From assembly GCF_011751075.1 (NCBI RefSeq), contig NZ_JAALLN010000004.1:124001-188000 (forward strand): a stretch of 64,000 nucleotides of DNA, in the 5' to 3' direction. This document shows, one piece after another, positions 51,251-60,252 of this stretch (position 1 is its first letter; every line of letters begins with the position of its first letter). The stretch is from Flavobacterium poyangense (lineage in GTDB: Bacteria > Bacteroidota > Bacteroidia > Flavobacteriales > Flavobacteriaceae). Made by a program: the position numbers and the translations under genes. The notes beneath the pieces were generated by a model, which saw nothing but the letters and a program-made list of their open reading frames with translations, made no database searches and was not told where the DNA came from.

Positions 51251-52684
51251 GTGGCTATACAAACAAACTATAAAACAGCTTTACAACATAAAATCTTCGG
51301 AATCATTTCGCAAGCATCTCAGGAACTAAATGTGGACAGTTATGTCATTGGTGGCTTTGTCCGGGATTTACTTTTAAACCGTGGTTCAAAAAAAGATATT
51401 GATGTGGTGGCTGTTGGCAGCGGTATCGAATTGGCCTTAAAAGTATCTGAATTACTTCCTAAAAATCCAAAAGTACAGGTTTTCAAAACTTACGGAACTG
51501 CTATGTTGCGCTTTGAAGACACCGATATTGAATTTGTTGGCGCCCGAAAAGAATCTTATAATTTTGACAGTAGAAATCCACTTGTTGAAAACGGAACATT
51601 GGAAGACGATCAAAATCGCCGTGATTTCACGATAAACGCTTTAGCATTATCACTAAACGAAAAAACTTTTGGTGACCTTTCCGATCCTTTTGACGGATTG
51701 GCAGATTTAGAAAATAAAATCATAAAAACGCCTTTAGATCCTAGTATCACCTATTCTGATGATCCGTTGCGAATGCTTCGCGCCATTCGTTTCGCCACTC
51801 AGTTAGGTTTTGAGATTGAAGAAAATTCACTCCATGCTATTACTAAAAATGCGGATAGAATTAATATCATTTCCGGAGAAAGAATTGTCGACGAATTAAA
51901 CAAAATTCTTTTGACAGACCAACCCTCTATCGGATTTTTGCTTTTATACAAAACCGGGCTTTTAGATATCATTTTACCGGAATTGACTGCGTTGAATCAA
52001 GTGGAAGAAATTGAAGGTCATACGCATAAAAACAATTTTTACCACACCTTGGAAGTGGTAGATAATATTTGTCCTAATACCGACGATGTTTGGTTACGCT
52101 GGTCTGCTTTATTGCACGATATCGGAAAAGCTCCAACAAAACGTTTCAATAAAAAACAAGGCTGGACTTTTCACGGACATGAGTTTTTAGGTGGAAAAAT
52201 GGCCAAGAAAATATTCGAACGCCTACATATGCCTTTGAATCACAAAATGAAATTTGTACAAAAAATGGTTATTATGAGTTCGCGTCCAATTGTTTTGGCA
52301 CAAGATCTTGTAACCGATAGTGCAGTACGCCGTTTGGTTTTTGATGCGGGAGAAGATGTAGAGAATCTGATGACGCTGTGTGAGGCTGATATTACCACCA
52401 AAAACCCGTCAAAATTTAAAAAATACCATAAAAACTTCGAAATTGTCCGCAAGAAAATTGTTGAGGTTGAAGAACGCGATCATGTACGTAATTTTCAGCC
52501 GCCAATTTCCGGTGAAGAAATTATGGAGTTATTCGACTTAAAACCATCCCGTGAAATCGGAGTTCTAAAAGAAGCGGTAAAAGAAGCTATTCTGGAAGGC
52601 GAAATCCCAAATGAGTATCAGGCTGCTTATGATTTTGTTGTTAAAAGAGCGGAGAAGATGGGTTTGGTTAAAGCGTCTAAGTAA
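51251..52684 (+). CDS. cca: CCA tRNA nucleotidyltransferase with HD domain
   Basis: About 477 aa. The nucleotidyltransferase head has VIGGFVRDLLL, the metal pair in KKDIDVVAVG and RRDFTINALAL. The RNA-binding region and an HD phosphohydrolase domain (ALLHDIGKAPTK) follow. It adds or repairs the 3' CCA end of tRNAs. There is no ATG near the N-terminus: the first in-frame Met is deep in the head domain. GTG at 51251, inside an ATTCGTGGCTA repeat word, is the best start; TTG at 51194 would add 19 residues that are repeat-derived. The family sequence begins at TNYKTALQ. Confidence 0.88.
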   Translation: MAIQTNYKTALQHKIFGIISQASQELNVDSYVIGGFVRDLLLNRGSKKDIDVVAVGSGIELALKVSELLPKNPKVQVFKTYGTAMLRFEDTDIEFVGARKESYNFDSRNPLVENGTLEDDQNRRDFTINALALSLNEKTFGDLSDPFDGLADLENKIIKTPLDPSITYSDDPLRMLRAIRFATQLGFEIEENSLHAITKNADRINIISGERIVDELNKILLTDQPSIGFLLLYKTGLLDIILPELTALNQVEEIEGHTHKNNFYHTLEVVDNICPNTDDVWLRWSALLHDIGKAPTKRFNKKQGWTFHGHEFLGGKMAKKIFERLHMPLNHKMKFVQKMVIMSSRPIVLAQDLVTDSAVRRLVFDAGEDVENLMTLCEADITTKNPSKFKKYHKNFEIVRKKIVEVEERDHVRNFQPPISGEEIMELFDLKPSREIGVLKEAVKEAILEGEIPNEYQAAYDFVVKRAEKMGLVKASK

Positions 52685-52840
52685 CTAAGTTTCTGAGATT
52701 CTAAGACAGTAACGCTCAATGAATATTAAATATTGATTATTAAAAAAATGTAAATCGAACCTTTGTTGTTTTGAAAAAAGACGCAGTCAAAAACTACAAA
52801 CTCAGAACCTCAACAACTTAGATCCTTTGCAACTCAAAAA
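52685..52840. repeat. CTCAGAACCTCAACAAC repeat before ctaA
   Basis: AAGTTTCTGAGATTCTAAG at the left and ACTCAGAACCTCAACAACTT, GATCCTTTGCAACTC at the right are partly inverted. The element ends about 8 bp before the next ATG. Confidence 0.7.
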
Positions 52841-52843
52841 AAA

Positions 52844-53869
52844 ATGAAAAAACACTTCCCCACAATCGCAAAAACAGCATTAGTTTTAGTTTATTTAGTA
52901 ATTGTTGCAGGAGCATTAGTGCGTATGACAGGTTCCGGAATGGGATGCCCGGACTGGCCGAAGTGTTTTGGATATTATATTCCACCTACAGATTTAAAAG
53001 AACTGACGTGGGCACCAAACCGTGCTTTTGAAAAAGGACAAGTAATCATTAAAGACGAAACTTTATTGGTTGCTAAAGATAATTTTACCACCAAAACTGA
53101 TTTCGATACTTCGCATTGGGAGAAATATACCAAACATGATTATGCTATTTTTAATCCGCTTCACACCTGGATTGAATATATCAATCGATTGTGCGGTGCT
53201 TTGGCAGGAATGGCTTGCTTTTTTATGGCTATTGCTTCGTTTAAATTCTGGAGAGAAAAGAAAGCAATTCCCCTTCTTTCGTGGCTGGTTGTTTTTATGA
53301 TGGGTTTTCAGGCCTGGTTAGGAGCAAAAGTAGTCTACTCGGTCTTAAACCCAATCAAAATTACGGTTCATATGGTTATGGCTCTCGTAATTGTTGCTGT
53401 CATTTTATACATCATACAATTAGCAAGACCAAAATTAGCAACGGTAACGTACAATAGCACATTCAAAACGATACTATTAGTGTCCCTTTTACTGACTTTA
53501 ATACAAGTAGCTATTGGTACACAAGTACGTCAACTTGTAGATCAGCAAATAAAAAATGGTCTAACCGAGAGTATTCTTTGGTTACAAAATCCATCCGTTA
53601 CTTTTTACGTACATCGCTCCTTCTCTATTATCGTTTTACTTGTAAATGTGTACTTATTCACCAAAAACAGAAAACTAAACTTAGGATTTTCAAAAATGAA
53701 CTGGGTATTGTTTCTTATCGGTATTGAAATTCTAACCGGAATGGCTATGGCTTATTTTGATTTCCCAATAGGAAGTCAGGCCATACATTTAGTATTGGCC
53801 TCTATCTTGTTCGGAATTCAATTTTACATGATTTTGGAAGCTCAGAAACCTAGCTCAGCCAATTCTTAA
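52844..53869 (+). CDS. ctaA: Heme A synthase (COX15/CtaA)
   Basis: A 341-aa polytopic membrane protein. GALVRMTGSGMGCPDWPKCFG near the N-terminus is the type 2 CtaA cysteine region, seen here as 24-44. Later histidine-bearing helices (LHTWIEYINRLCGAL, FYVHRSFSIIV, QAIHLVLASIL) bind heme. It converts heme O to heme A for aa3-type oxidases. Its 3' end overlaps the convergent LytTR gene by 20 bp. Confidence 0.95.
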   Translation: MKKHFPTIAKTALVLVYLVIVAGALVRMTGSGMGCPDWPKCFGYYIPPTDLKELTWAPNRAFEKGQVIIKDETLLVAKDNFTTKTDFDTSHWEKYTKHDYAIFNPLHTWIEYINRLCGALAGMACFFMAIASFKFWREKKAIPLLSWLVVFMMGFQAWLGAKVVYSVLNPIKITVHMVMALVIVAVILYIIQLARPKLATVTYNSTFKTILLVSLLLTLIQVAIGTQVRQLVDQQIKNGLTESILWLQNPSVTFYVHRSFSIIVLLVNVYLFTKNRKLNLGFSKMNWVLFLIGIEILTGMAMAYFDFPIGSQAIHLVLASILFGIQFYMILEAQKPSSANS

Positions 53870-54617
53870 AGTCCTGAACTTTTTCACGACTTACCACTAC
53901 CTCATCTTCCTTATACGAAGGTAAAATTACTTTCAGACGGGAGTTGGTGTATACTTGTATTTCTTTTATTGCTTTTAGTGACACAATAAATTTCCTGCTG
54001 ACACGAAAGAAATCTTTCATGTCTACTTCTTGTTCCAGAATCTCTAAAGTCGAATCGATTAAATAGTTTCTGTTATCGAAAGTATGAAGGTATGTTCCTT
54101 TATTTTCACTAAAAAAACATTCAATTTCGTCAATACCAATTATTTTGAGCTGTTGACCAATCTTAACGGTAAAGCGCTTTTTATATTCTTTTTCGAAGGG
54201 ATTTGACAGCATTTTTCTGATTTGTTCGAAATCAAGCTGAAGATTCGCATTCTCCGATTCTAATTTAGGTATACGGCTTTTAAATTTGGTAACGGCAATA
54301 TCAAGATCCTCTTCGTCTATGGGTTTTAAAAGGTAATCGATACTGTTAAGTTTAAAGGCTTTTAGTGCATACTCGTCATAAGCAGTAGTAAAAATAATAG
54401 CACTTTTAATATCTATTTTTTCAAAGATTTCGAATGATAAGCCATCAGACAATTGTATATCCAAGAAAATCAGATCCGGATGACTATTGTTCGAAAACCA
54501 GTCTATTGACTCTTCAACAGAATGCAACATGGTTTCTACAACAATATTTAGCTTTTCAAGTTTGCGTTGCAATAATCTTGCTGCCGGCTTTTCGTCTTCG
54601 ATAATTAATGTGGTCAT
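53850..54617 (-). CDS. LytTR family response regulator
   Basis: A 255-aa response regulator. The receiver domain (1-120) has phospho-acceptor D53 in FLDIQLSDG. The C-terminal LytTR DNA-binding domain (about 150-255) has KIIGIDEIECFFSENKGTYL and FFRVSRKFIVSLKAI. It is the last gene of the 2TM operon, 47 bp after the preceding 2TM gene, and its cognate kinase is at 55693. The convergent 20-bp overlap with ctaA is notable. Confidence 0.95.
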   Translation of the reverse strand: MTTLIIEDEKPAARLLQRKLEKLNIVVETMLHSVEESIDWFSNNSHPDLIFLDIQLSDGLSFEIFEKIDIKSAIIFTTAYDEYALKAFKLNSIDYLLKPIDEEDLDIAVTKFKSRIPKLESENANLQLDFEQIRKMLSNPFEKEYKKRFTVKIGQQLKIIGIDEIECFFSENKGTYLHTFDNRNYLIDSTLEILEQEVDMKDFFRVSRKFIVSLKAIKEIQVYTNSRLKVILPSYKEDEVVVSREKVQDFKNWLS

Positions 54618-54664
54618 TTAATAAAATGCAAAAAATTTAAAAAAAAATAACCTTAAAATTACTA

Positions 54665-55033
54665 CTATTTTTTAAAACTGGCTCTTTCCTTATCCATATA
54701 TTTTTGAATTTTCTTTTGTTGCCATTCATGACTGAAAAACAAATCTTCTCCAAAAACAGAAAAGCCATGAAAAAACAAACCAATACCCCAGAAAATTGCC
54801 GTTGAATAGGTCCGCCAGTCTAACAGTCCACTATCATAAATATCTGCTCCTCTTCCAAACAAATCCCTGTTTAAATTAGCCACTATTATGATCACATTTA
54901 CAATAATAAATATTTTCAAGTGCGAATAAAACCCCTTTATTCTTCGCATTTTTCTGTACGCTATGGAAAAATTCTCATCAGAACCAAATTTCTGAAAATA
55001 ATCTTCTTGTGTACCTCTTTTATATTGTCTCAT
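54665..55033 (-). CDS. 2TM domain protein
   Basis: A 122-aa protein with two membrane helices (about 40-60 and 78-96) and charged ends. The segment ending FHGFSVFGEDLFFSHEWQ and KIQKYM matches the 2TM (DUF) pattern of the neighbouring proteins, with W-E/Q at the same place. Function unknown; clustering with a LytS/LytTR pair suggests a membrane role in that signalling pathway. Confidence 0.82.
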   Translation of the reverse strand: MRQYKRGTQEDYFQKFGSDENFSIAYRKMRRIKGFYSHLKIFIIVNVIIIVANLNRDLFGRGADIYDSGLLDWRTYSTAIFWGIGLFFHGFSVFGEDLFFSHEWQQKKIQKYMDKERASFKK

Positions 55034-55049
55034 TTTCTATGCTTTAAAA

Positions 55050-55358
55050 TTATTGCCACTTTTCTTTATTATTCCTTTTTTCTTTCTCCATAAGTTCTTT
55101 GATCTTCTTTTCCTCCCATTCTTTTCCTAAAAACGGAATTACATCAAAAACCTTTAACCCATGAAAAATAACTCCTAACCCCCACCACATCAATGGCCAA
55201 AAAAACCATAAATACTCCGGTGATGTCCATAAATTTATAATCAATAAAATTATATTCACTCCAATATAAGCGGTTAAATTACCATAAAACCCTTTGATAC
55301 TTTCGACTTTCTTTTTAGCCGAGAAATAACGATCCTCTTCATTATAATTTACTTCCAT
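55050..55358 (-). CDS. 2TM domain protein
   Basis: A 102-aa protein: EVNYNEEDRYFSAKKKVESI, then two membrane helices around a short turn and the tail GKEWEEKKIKELMEKEK. The ATG at 55358 is chosen: it follows GGGAG by 5 bases, and the N-terminus then aligns with the 2TM domain fused to the kinase. An earlier ATG at 55370 would overlap the upstream gene by 10 bp. Confidence 0.82.
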   Translation of the reverse strand: MEVNYNEEDRYFSAKKKVESIKGFYGNLTAYIGVNIILLIINLWTSPEYLWFFWPLMWWGLGVIFHGLKVFDVIPFLGKEWEEKKIKELMEKEKRNNKEKWQ

Positions 55359-55360
55359 GA

Positions 55361-55690
55361 TTACTCCCATTTTTGCGTTTTTGTTTTTTTCTCTAAGATG
55401 CTTTTTACCTTTCGCTCTTCCCATTCTTCTCCGAATATTTTATAAGATGCGAATAAATCGATCGCGGACACAGCTAAGAAGACTGTCCAAATTCCCATTA
55501 CAAACAAATTAATATGTTTTAATGGAAAGAAGTTTAAAGGAGCCCCTAAATAGTCTTTTGAAACAAAAACAAGTATTCCAATGATATAGAAAAACACATG
55601 CATATAGAACGCTTTAAGTTTCACTACTTTTTTGCTTGCCATTTTTTGAAGTTCAAACTCCTCAGTACTATTCTTGAAATCTGATTCCAT
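55361..55690 (-). CDS. 2TM domain protein
   Basis: A 109-aa protein with the same plan: charged N-terminus (QKMASKKVVKLKAFYMH), two membrane helices and the tail FGEEWEERKVKSILEKK. The ATG at 55690 is used; an upstream TTG at 55702 adds four residues. It lies 2 bp after the kinase gene and 2 bp before the next 2TM gene. Confidence 0.82.
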   Translation of the reverse strand: MESDFKNSTEEFELQKMASKKVVKLKAFYMHVFFYIIGILVFVSKDYLGAPLNFFPLKHINLFVMGIWTVFLAVSAIDLFASYKIFGEEWEERKVKSILEKKTKTQKWE

Positions 55691-55692
55691 AA

Positions 55693-57051
55693 TTATTTCC
55701 AATTTTGTTTGTTATTCTCTTTTTCTAAAATTTCTCTGATTTTTCTTTCCTCCCAGCCCGAACTGTAACCAAACACTTTAAAAGCATGCATTACAACACC
55801 AAATCCCCAGCCCAGAGCCGAAAACCAAAACCATTGAAATCCGGGAGAATATCTTAAATTTATAAAAGCTAAAATGGGAATAATACAACAATATGAAATT
55901 ATATTTCCATAGAATCCTTTTAGTTCTTCCACTCTTTTCTTAGCTCTAAAATAAGCTTTAGTTTCATCGTTATAATCTGTATTTGTTTCCATAACTGTAA
56001 TTTGTTTCGTCAAAATTGGTATTTTGACCGTGAAATTATTTTCATTTTGTTCAATCAGAACTTTCCTGTTCGATACAATTGCATATCGGTTTACAATATT
56101 CTGCAAACCAACTCCCTGACGATCTTGCAAAACTTCTTTTTTCTGAAAATCATTCTGGATTGCGAGATAATCTCCATCAATAAAGATTCTTATATGAAGT
56201 GGTTTCTGCTCACTTACTACATTGTGTTTTACTGTATTCTCAAGTAAAAGCTGCAAAGACAAGGGAACTACTTTTGCATCCGGATTGATAGATGTTGCCG
56301 GCATTTCGTAAAACAAACTATTCTCAAAACGCATTTTTAACAAATTCATATACGTTTTAGCAAAGGACAATTCATCTTCTACCGACACCAGTTCTTTGTC
56401 TTTTTGCTCCAAAACGTAGCGGTAAATTTTAGACAAAGAAGTAGTAAAACGTTGTGCATTATTCGGATTTTCTTCAATCAAAGAACTTAGAACATTTAAA
56501 CTATTGAATAAAAAATGCGGATCTATCTGATTTTTTAAACTTTCGAATTTTGCATTGGCAGTCCCGGCGATAATCTTTTGTTGCGTTACCTCAAACTTAG
56601 AAGCCTGTTTCCACTTTACCATAAAACTGCGGGCTTGCATAAAACTGGAAACACCAAATGATAAAATAATATAAAAAAGATGCAGCCAGATCATTCTTTC
56701 GCTGAAAAACTGCTCCAGAGACATTTCCTGTACGCAAACAAAAATGATAAAATTGATTCCTAAAACAGCAGGAACGGTATACAGTACAGTAACCAGAATC
56801 CCGTAATATACTCTCAAATTGGTTTGTTCCAGCCAATCCCATTTTTTATCTAACAATACATTCAAAAACCCGTTGCCAAAGCCAAGTCCAAAAGAATACA
56901 GACAACTCAATAAGAACGTAAGTACTACATTTTTCAAACTTAAATCGGATCCCAAAAAAATGCAGAAGATTATTGTAAAGACCATAGAAATCTTGAAACA
57001 CATGATCGTTCCACTTCTCAAATTTCCAAATGTATTTCTATGGTCTTTCAT
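55693..57051 (-). CDS. LytS-type histidine kinase with C-terminal 2TM domain
   Basis: A 452-aa sensor kinase. Residues 1-140 have about four membrane helices. The His-kinase domain (about 165-245) has H179 in QIDPHFLFNSLN, and the HATPase part has N272 (LLENTVKHN) and GVGLQNIVNRY. After IPILTKQITV (344-353) a complete 2TM domain begins at M354 (METNTDYNDETKAYFRAKKR) and ends EEREIRE-like, matching the three separate proteins downstream. The join looks like a former stop codon lost between two genes. It should phosphorylate the LytTR regulator at 53850. Confidence 0.92.
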   Translation of the reverse strand: MKDHRNTFGNLRSGTIMCFKISMVFTIIFCIFLGSDLSLKNVVLTFLLSCLYSFGLGFGNGFLNVLLDKKWDWLEQTNLRVYYGILVTVLYTVPAVLGINFIIFVCVQEMSLEQFFSERMIWLHLFYIILSFGVSSFMQARSFMVKWKQASKFEVTQQKIIAGTANAKFESLKNQIDPHFLFNSLNVLSSLIEENPNNAQRFTTSLSKIYRYVLEQKDKELVSVEDELSFAKTYMNLLKMRFENSLFYEMPATSINPDAKVVPLSLQLLLENTVKHNVVSEQKPLHIRIFIDGDYLAIQNDFQKKEVLQDRQGVGLQNIVNRYAIVSNRKVLIEQNENNFTVKIPILTKQITVMETNTDYNDETKAYFRAKKRVEELKGFYGNIISYCCIIPILAFINLRYSPGFQWFWFSALGWGFGVVMHAFKVFGYSSGWEERKIREILEKENNKQNWK

Positions 57052-57072
57052 TATAAACTTATTTTATTATTA

Positions 57073-57696
57073 TTATTTTTTACAACTTTTTTGTGTTTCT
57101 AAAGCTCTGTCTAATCCCCATTTTGGAGAAAAAGGAGTTTCCGGTTTAAAAGTAGCGAAAAGTTCAACAGCTTTGTCAACTTGAGCACATAATGGCTTTG
57201 TATCCACTCCCGTCCATTTTGCTCCACCTAACTGATAATCTGCTTCACCGAAAACCGCTCTCGGGTTATTAGGATCTATTGTCTTTGCTTTTGCATAATT
57301 TTCCATTATTCTACCGGAATACTTTTGAGCATTTGTCATCGGATCCTGTACTACCCATGCTGTGTAAAGTAAAGCCTGTAAAACATATAGTTCTGCATTG
57401 TTTTGATCTTTTATGAATTCAACATCTAATGCATCCTGTGCTTTTGTCAATAGTAAATCAACTTTAGATCTGTCTTTTTCTGAAAAAGCGGCTGTTGTAT
57501 TTACTAAAGCCACATAATAATTAGGTAACCAGCTGTTTTTTTCAGCAGAAGCAATTCTTTCGAACATAGCCGACGCTTCTGCACTTTTTCCTTCTTTCCA
57601 AAGTCCGAATGCTTTTCCCATTCCTTGTTCGAATTGTGTTTGGGCCGATAATAACCCGCAAATAAACAATGTGATGGCTGTAATAATTTTGGTCAT
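57073..57696 (-). CDS. Secreted TPR-like protein
   Basis: A 207-aa secreted protein (signal peptide MTKIITAITLFICGLLSAQ). It has helical pairs resembling tetratricopeptide repeats (FGLWKEGKSAEASAMFERI at about 30-48; YAKAKTIDPNNPRAVFGEAD at about 134-153). It lies 21 bp before the LytS-type kinase gene and after a TonB receptor gene, so it may link outer-membrane uptake to the signalling operon. Function unknown. Confidence 0.75.
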   Translation of the reverse strand: MTKIITAITLFICGLLSAQTQFEQGMGKAFGLWKEGKSAEASAMFERIASAEKNSWLPNYYVALVNTTAAFSEKDRSKVDLLLTKAQDALDVEFIKDQNNAELYVLQALLYTAWVVQDPMTNAQKYSGRIMENYAKAKTIDPNNPRAVFGEADYQLGGAKWTGVDTKPLCAQVDKAVELFATFKPETPFSPKWGLDRALETQKSCKK

Positions 57697-57877
57697 GATT
57701 TCTTGATTTTAAAAAGTTATTGTTTTAGTTATTAAGGTTGTGAGTTTCTAAAACTCCGGTTCTTTTTGATATTGATTGAAACTCTTTTTATTTATACTTC
57801 AAAAGTAGGTCTGTTTTTGCTCTCTCAAAACTAAATCCTACCGAGTTGTTGAATTTGGTGACTGAATTGCTTTTTTT

Positions 57878-57956
57878 GAGGTGCAAAGGTCCAGAGATGC
57901 AAAGGTTCAAAGTTTTTTTTTCTAAGAAACTTAGAATCTCAGAGCCTTAGCAACTA
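57878..57956. repeat. GGTGCAAAGGTCCAGAG / CTTAGAATCTCAGAGCC repeat
   Basis: The words GTGCAAAGGTCCAGAGATGC and CTTAGAATCTCAGAGCCTTAG match the family at 31034-31228. The repeat directly follows the TonB receptor stop codon. Confidence 0.7.
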
Positions 57957-60119
57957 TAAGTTTTTCAACTGATTCTCATTCTTATTATCACTTATGGTCC
58001 AGAAGAAACCAACAAAGAAAAATCGGTCTGCTGTTGGTATAATGGCTTGTCTGTTATAAACTCCGTTTGCATCCGGTGATTTTGCGTAATCATATCCGAA
58101 AATATTCTGAGTTCCTAAAAGGTTCGAAACCGAGAAATAAAGAATCTTTTGAGTAGTTAGCAAATAAGCCCAGTTAAAACTCAAACTGTTATACGATTTT
58201 GTTTTTCCATTCATAAATTGCGTTTGATTGGGATCATTGTAAGGTCTTCCTGAACTATAACTATTGGTAAACCCAATTTGTGATTTCCAATCGGTTATGA
58301 AATATTTAGTTACAATTGACAAACTGTGATTGGCAACAAAATTTGGAGTTACCGCCGTTGGAAAATTTTTATAATCTCTTTCCGAATCAATGTACGAGTA
58401 CGAAATCCAGTATTCTAAATTTTTATACAAATTACTGTCTCTCCAGAATAAATCCAATCCTTTTGCATAACCTGAACCGTTGTTATTGAATACGGAATTG
58501 TACTTAATATCTTTTGTATCGTATTTTACCAAATTGCTGTACTCTTTGTAATAAGCCTCGGCTCTGAAAGTCTGACCCGGTTTTGTAAACTGATAATTCA
58601 GAATATAATGTTGTGCTTTTTCACTTTCAAACTGATGATACTTTGAATATTTGATATAGTCAACCACAGGAGTCTGAGAGAAATCACCATAAGCAAAAGA
58701 AAACTGACTGTTTTTAGAAACTTTGTAAGCAAGAGAAGCTCTTGGAGCAATGTTCGTTTCGTTTAATAAATTATTGTTTGAAAGTCGGAAACCTACTTTG
58801 GCTGCTAGTTTTTTAGAGAATAAAATATCTCCTTCGGTATAAAAAGCAGCGATTCCTGAATCGTATCCGTTTGCTACTTTTACAGTCGCATTGTCATCAA
58901 AATTTTCATTGAATTTTGTAATGAAATAATCTGCTCCAAAAGACAATTTAAAATAATTTGAAAAATCTTTTCTCAATTTCAATTTTAGTTGTGCGGCATT
59001 CTCATTACTGTCAACATCATTTACATCAAACGACACTTTATTTTTACTGTAACCGTAACTGATTCCTGAAGTCAACTGCCATCCCGTTCCAAAATTTCCT
59101 TTATACGAAGCATTCAGGTAAAAATTGTTATTGTTTAAATCAGTTCTGATCGGATCAACAAAATTTATATTTTTCTGATTCAGATCAAATCTTTCAGAAT
59201 CAAAGGCCGCATAAAACTTAAAGATTCCTCTTTCAAAATGATAACGATAAACAGCCTCACCACCAATAGATTGATATGGATTATTCCAGTCTACATTTTG
59301 CGGAATAACGGCCTGATAAGGTGCTAAATTGATATAATTGGTATTGATACTGAAGGAGCTTTTTTTCCATTTTTGTGTATTTCCCACTCCCAAACCAACT
59401 GTCATCAAAGCAATATCTGTTTTATTTTGGTCTGGTTCGTCCTGCGTATTCAAAAGCAAAACACTTGATAAGGCTTCACCGTATTCAGCAGAGTATCCTC
59501 CGGTAGAAAAAGCGATTCCACTAAACAAAAAAGGAGAAAAACGGCTACGGGTTGGTAAATTATTAGTGGTTGCACCATAAGGTTGCGCCACACGAAGTCC
59601 GTCAACAAAAGTCTGTGTTTCGCTGGCTTCTCCTCCACGTACAAACAAACGTCCGTCTTCTGCTACATTTTGGGTTCCGGGTAAAGTTTGCAAGGCTGCA
59701 ATAATATTTCCGGCAGAACCTGCTGTTGTTACAATATCCAATGGTTTAAGAACCGAAACTCTGGCTTTATCTCCGGATTCTAATGTTCCTGCGGTAATTA
59801 CAACCGCATCAAGCGCATTTACATTTTCACGAAGTTTAATGGTTTGTTCTTTAAAATTGGTGACATCTATCTCTTGTTTATAGGTTTCATAAATTAAAAA
59901 ACTCACTACTAAAAACTGATTTCCTTTTGTTGCTGTTTCAAAAGAGAACTCACCGGTATCAGAGCTTGTCGCTCCATCATAAGTTCCGTCAATATAAATA
60001 CTGGCACCAGGAATTGGTTTTCCTTTTTGATCCACTACTTTTCCTGAAATGGTATTTTGGGCAAAAATAAAAGCTGTTGCAAATAAAAATGTAATAGTAA
60101 AAATTATCTTGGTTTTCAT
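57954..60119 (-). CDS. TonB-dependent receptor with carboxypeptidase-like N-terminal domain
   Basis: A 721-aa outer-membrane receptor. A signal peptide (about 1-20) is followed by a CarboxypepD-regulatory-like domain (about 22-105, ISGKVVDQKGKPIPGASIYI), a TonB plug (about 115-215, RVSVLKPLDIVTTAGSAGNI) and a beta-barrel to the C-terminus. It lacks the full size of SusC (about 1000 aa) and has no SusD partner, so a siderophore, metal or peptide substrate is more likely than glycan. Upstream, a -7 element TATATTTG (leftward, 60140-60147) abuts the dyad TTTAAC-N7-GTTAAA (60149-60167). Confidence 0.93.
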   Translation of the reverse strand: MKTKIIFTITFLFATAFIFAQNTISGKVVDQKGKPIPGASIYIDGTYDGATSSDTGEFSFETATKGNQFLVVSFLIYETYKQEIDVTNFKEQTIKLRENVNALDAVVITAGTLESGDKARVSVLKPLDIVTTAGSAGNIIAALQTLPGTQNVAEDGRLFVRGGEASETQTFVDGLRVAQPYGATTNNLPTRSRFSPFLFSGIAFSTGGYSAEYGEALSSVLLLNTQDEPDQNKTDIALMTVGLGVGNTQKWKKSSFSINTNYINLAPYQAVIPQNVDWNNPYQSIGGEAVYRYHFERGIFKFYAAFDSERFDLNQKNINFVDPIRTDLNNNNFYLNASYKGNFGTGWQLTSGISYGYSKNKVSFDVNDVDSNENAAQLKLKLRKDFSNYFKLSFGADYFITKFNENFDDNATVKVANGYDSGIAAFYTEGDILFSKKLAAKVGFRLSNNNLLNETNIAPRASLAYKVSKNSQFSFAYGDFSQTPVVDYIKYSKYHQFESEKAQHYILNYQFTKPGQTFRAEAYYKEYSNLVKYDTKDIKYNSVFNNNGSGYAKGLDLFWRDSNLYKNLEYWISYSYIDSERDYKNFPTAVTPNFVANHSLSIVTKYFITDWKSQIGFTNSYSSGRPYNDPNQTQFMNGKTKSYNSLSFNWAYLLTTQKILYFSVSNLLGTQNIFGYDYAKSPDANGVYNRQAIIPTADRFFFVGFFWTISDNKNENQLKNL

Positions 60120-60139
60120 ATCATTGGTTTTTGATGAGG

Positions 60140-60167
60140 CAAATATATTTTAACACTTTTAGTTAAA
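60140..60167 (-). promoter_or_regulatory. TonB receptor promoter with adjacent dyad
   Basis: Read leftward, TATATTTG is a full match to TAnnTTTG. Immediately upstream, TTTAAC and GTTAAA are inverted with a 7-bp spacer. This could be a metal-responsive or other operator; the regulator is unknown. Confidence 0.5.
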
Positions 60168-60252
60168 AAACATTAAATAACCCAATTGTAGAATTTCATG
60201 GATGAGTTGTAAATTACTTATTTGTATCTTAGCTACTGCGTAATTTAAACTA

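Noticed and set aside
51190..51260. tRNA-like segment (GCGTTCGATTCTC resembles a T-arm)
   Set aside because: No matching acceptor, D or anticodon stems could be formed around it.
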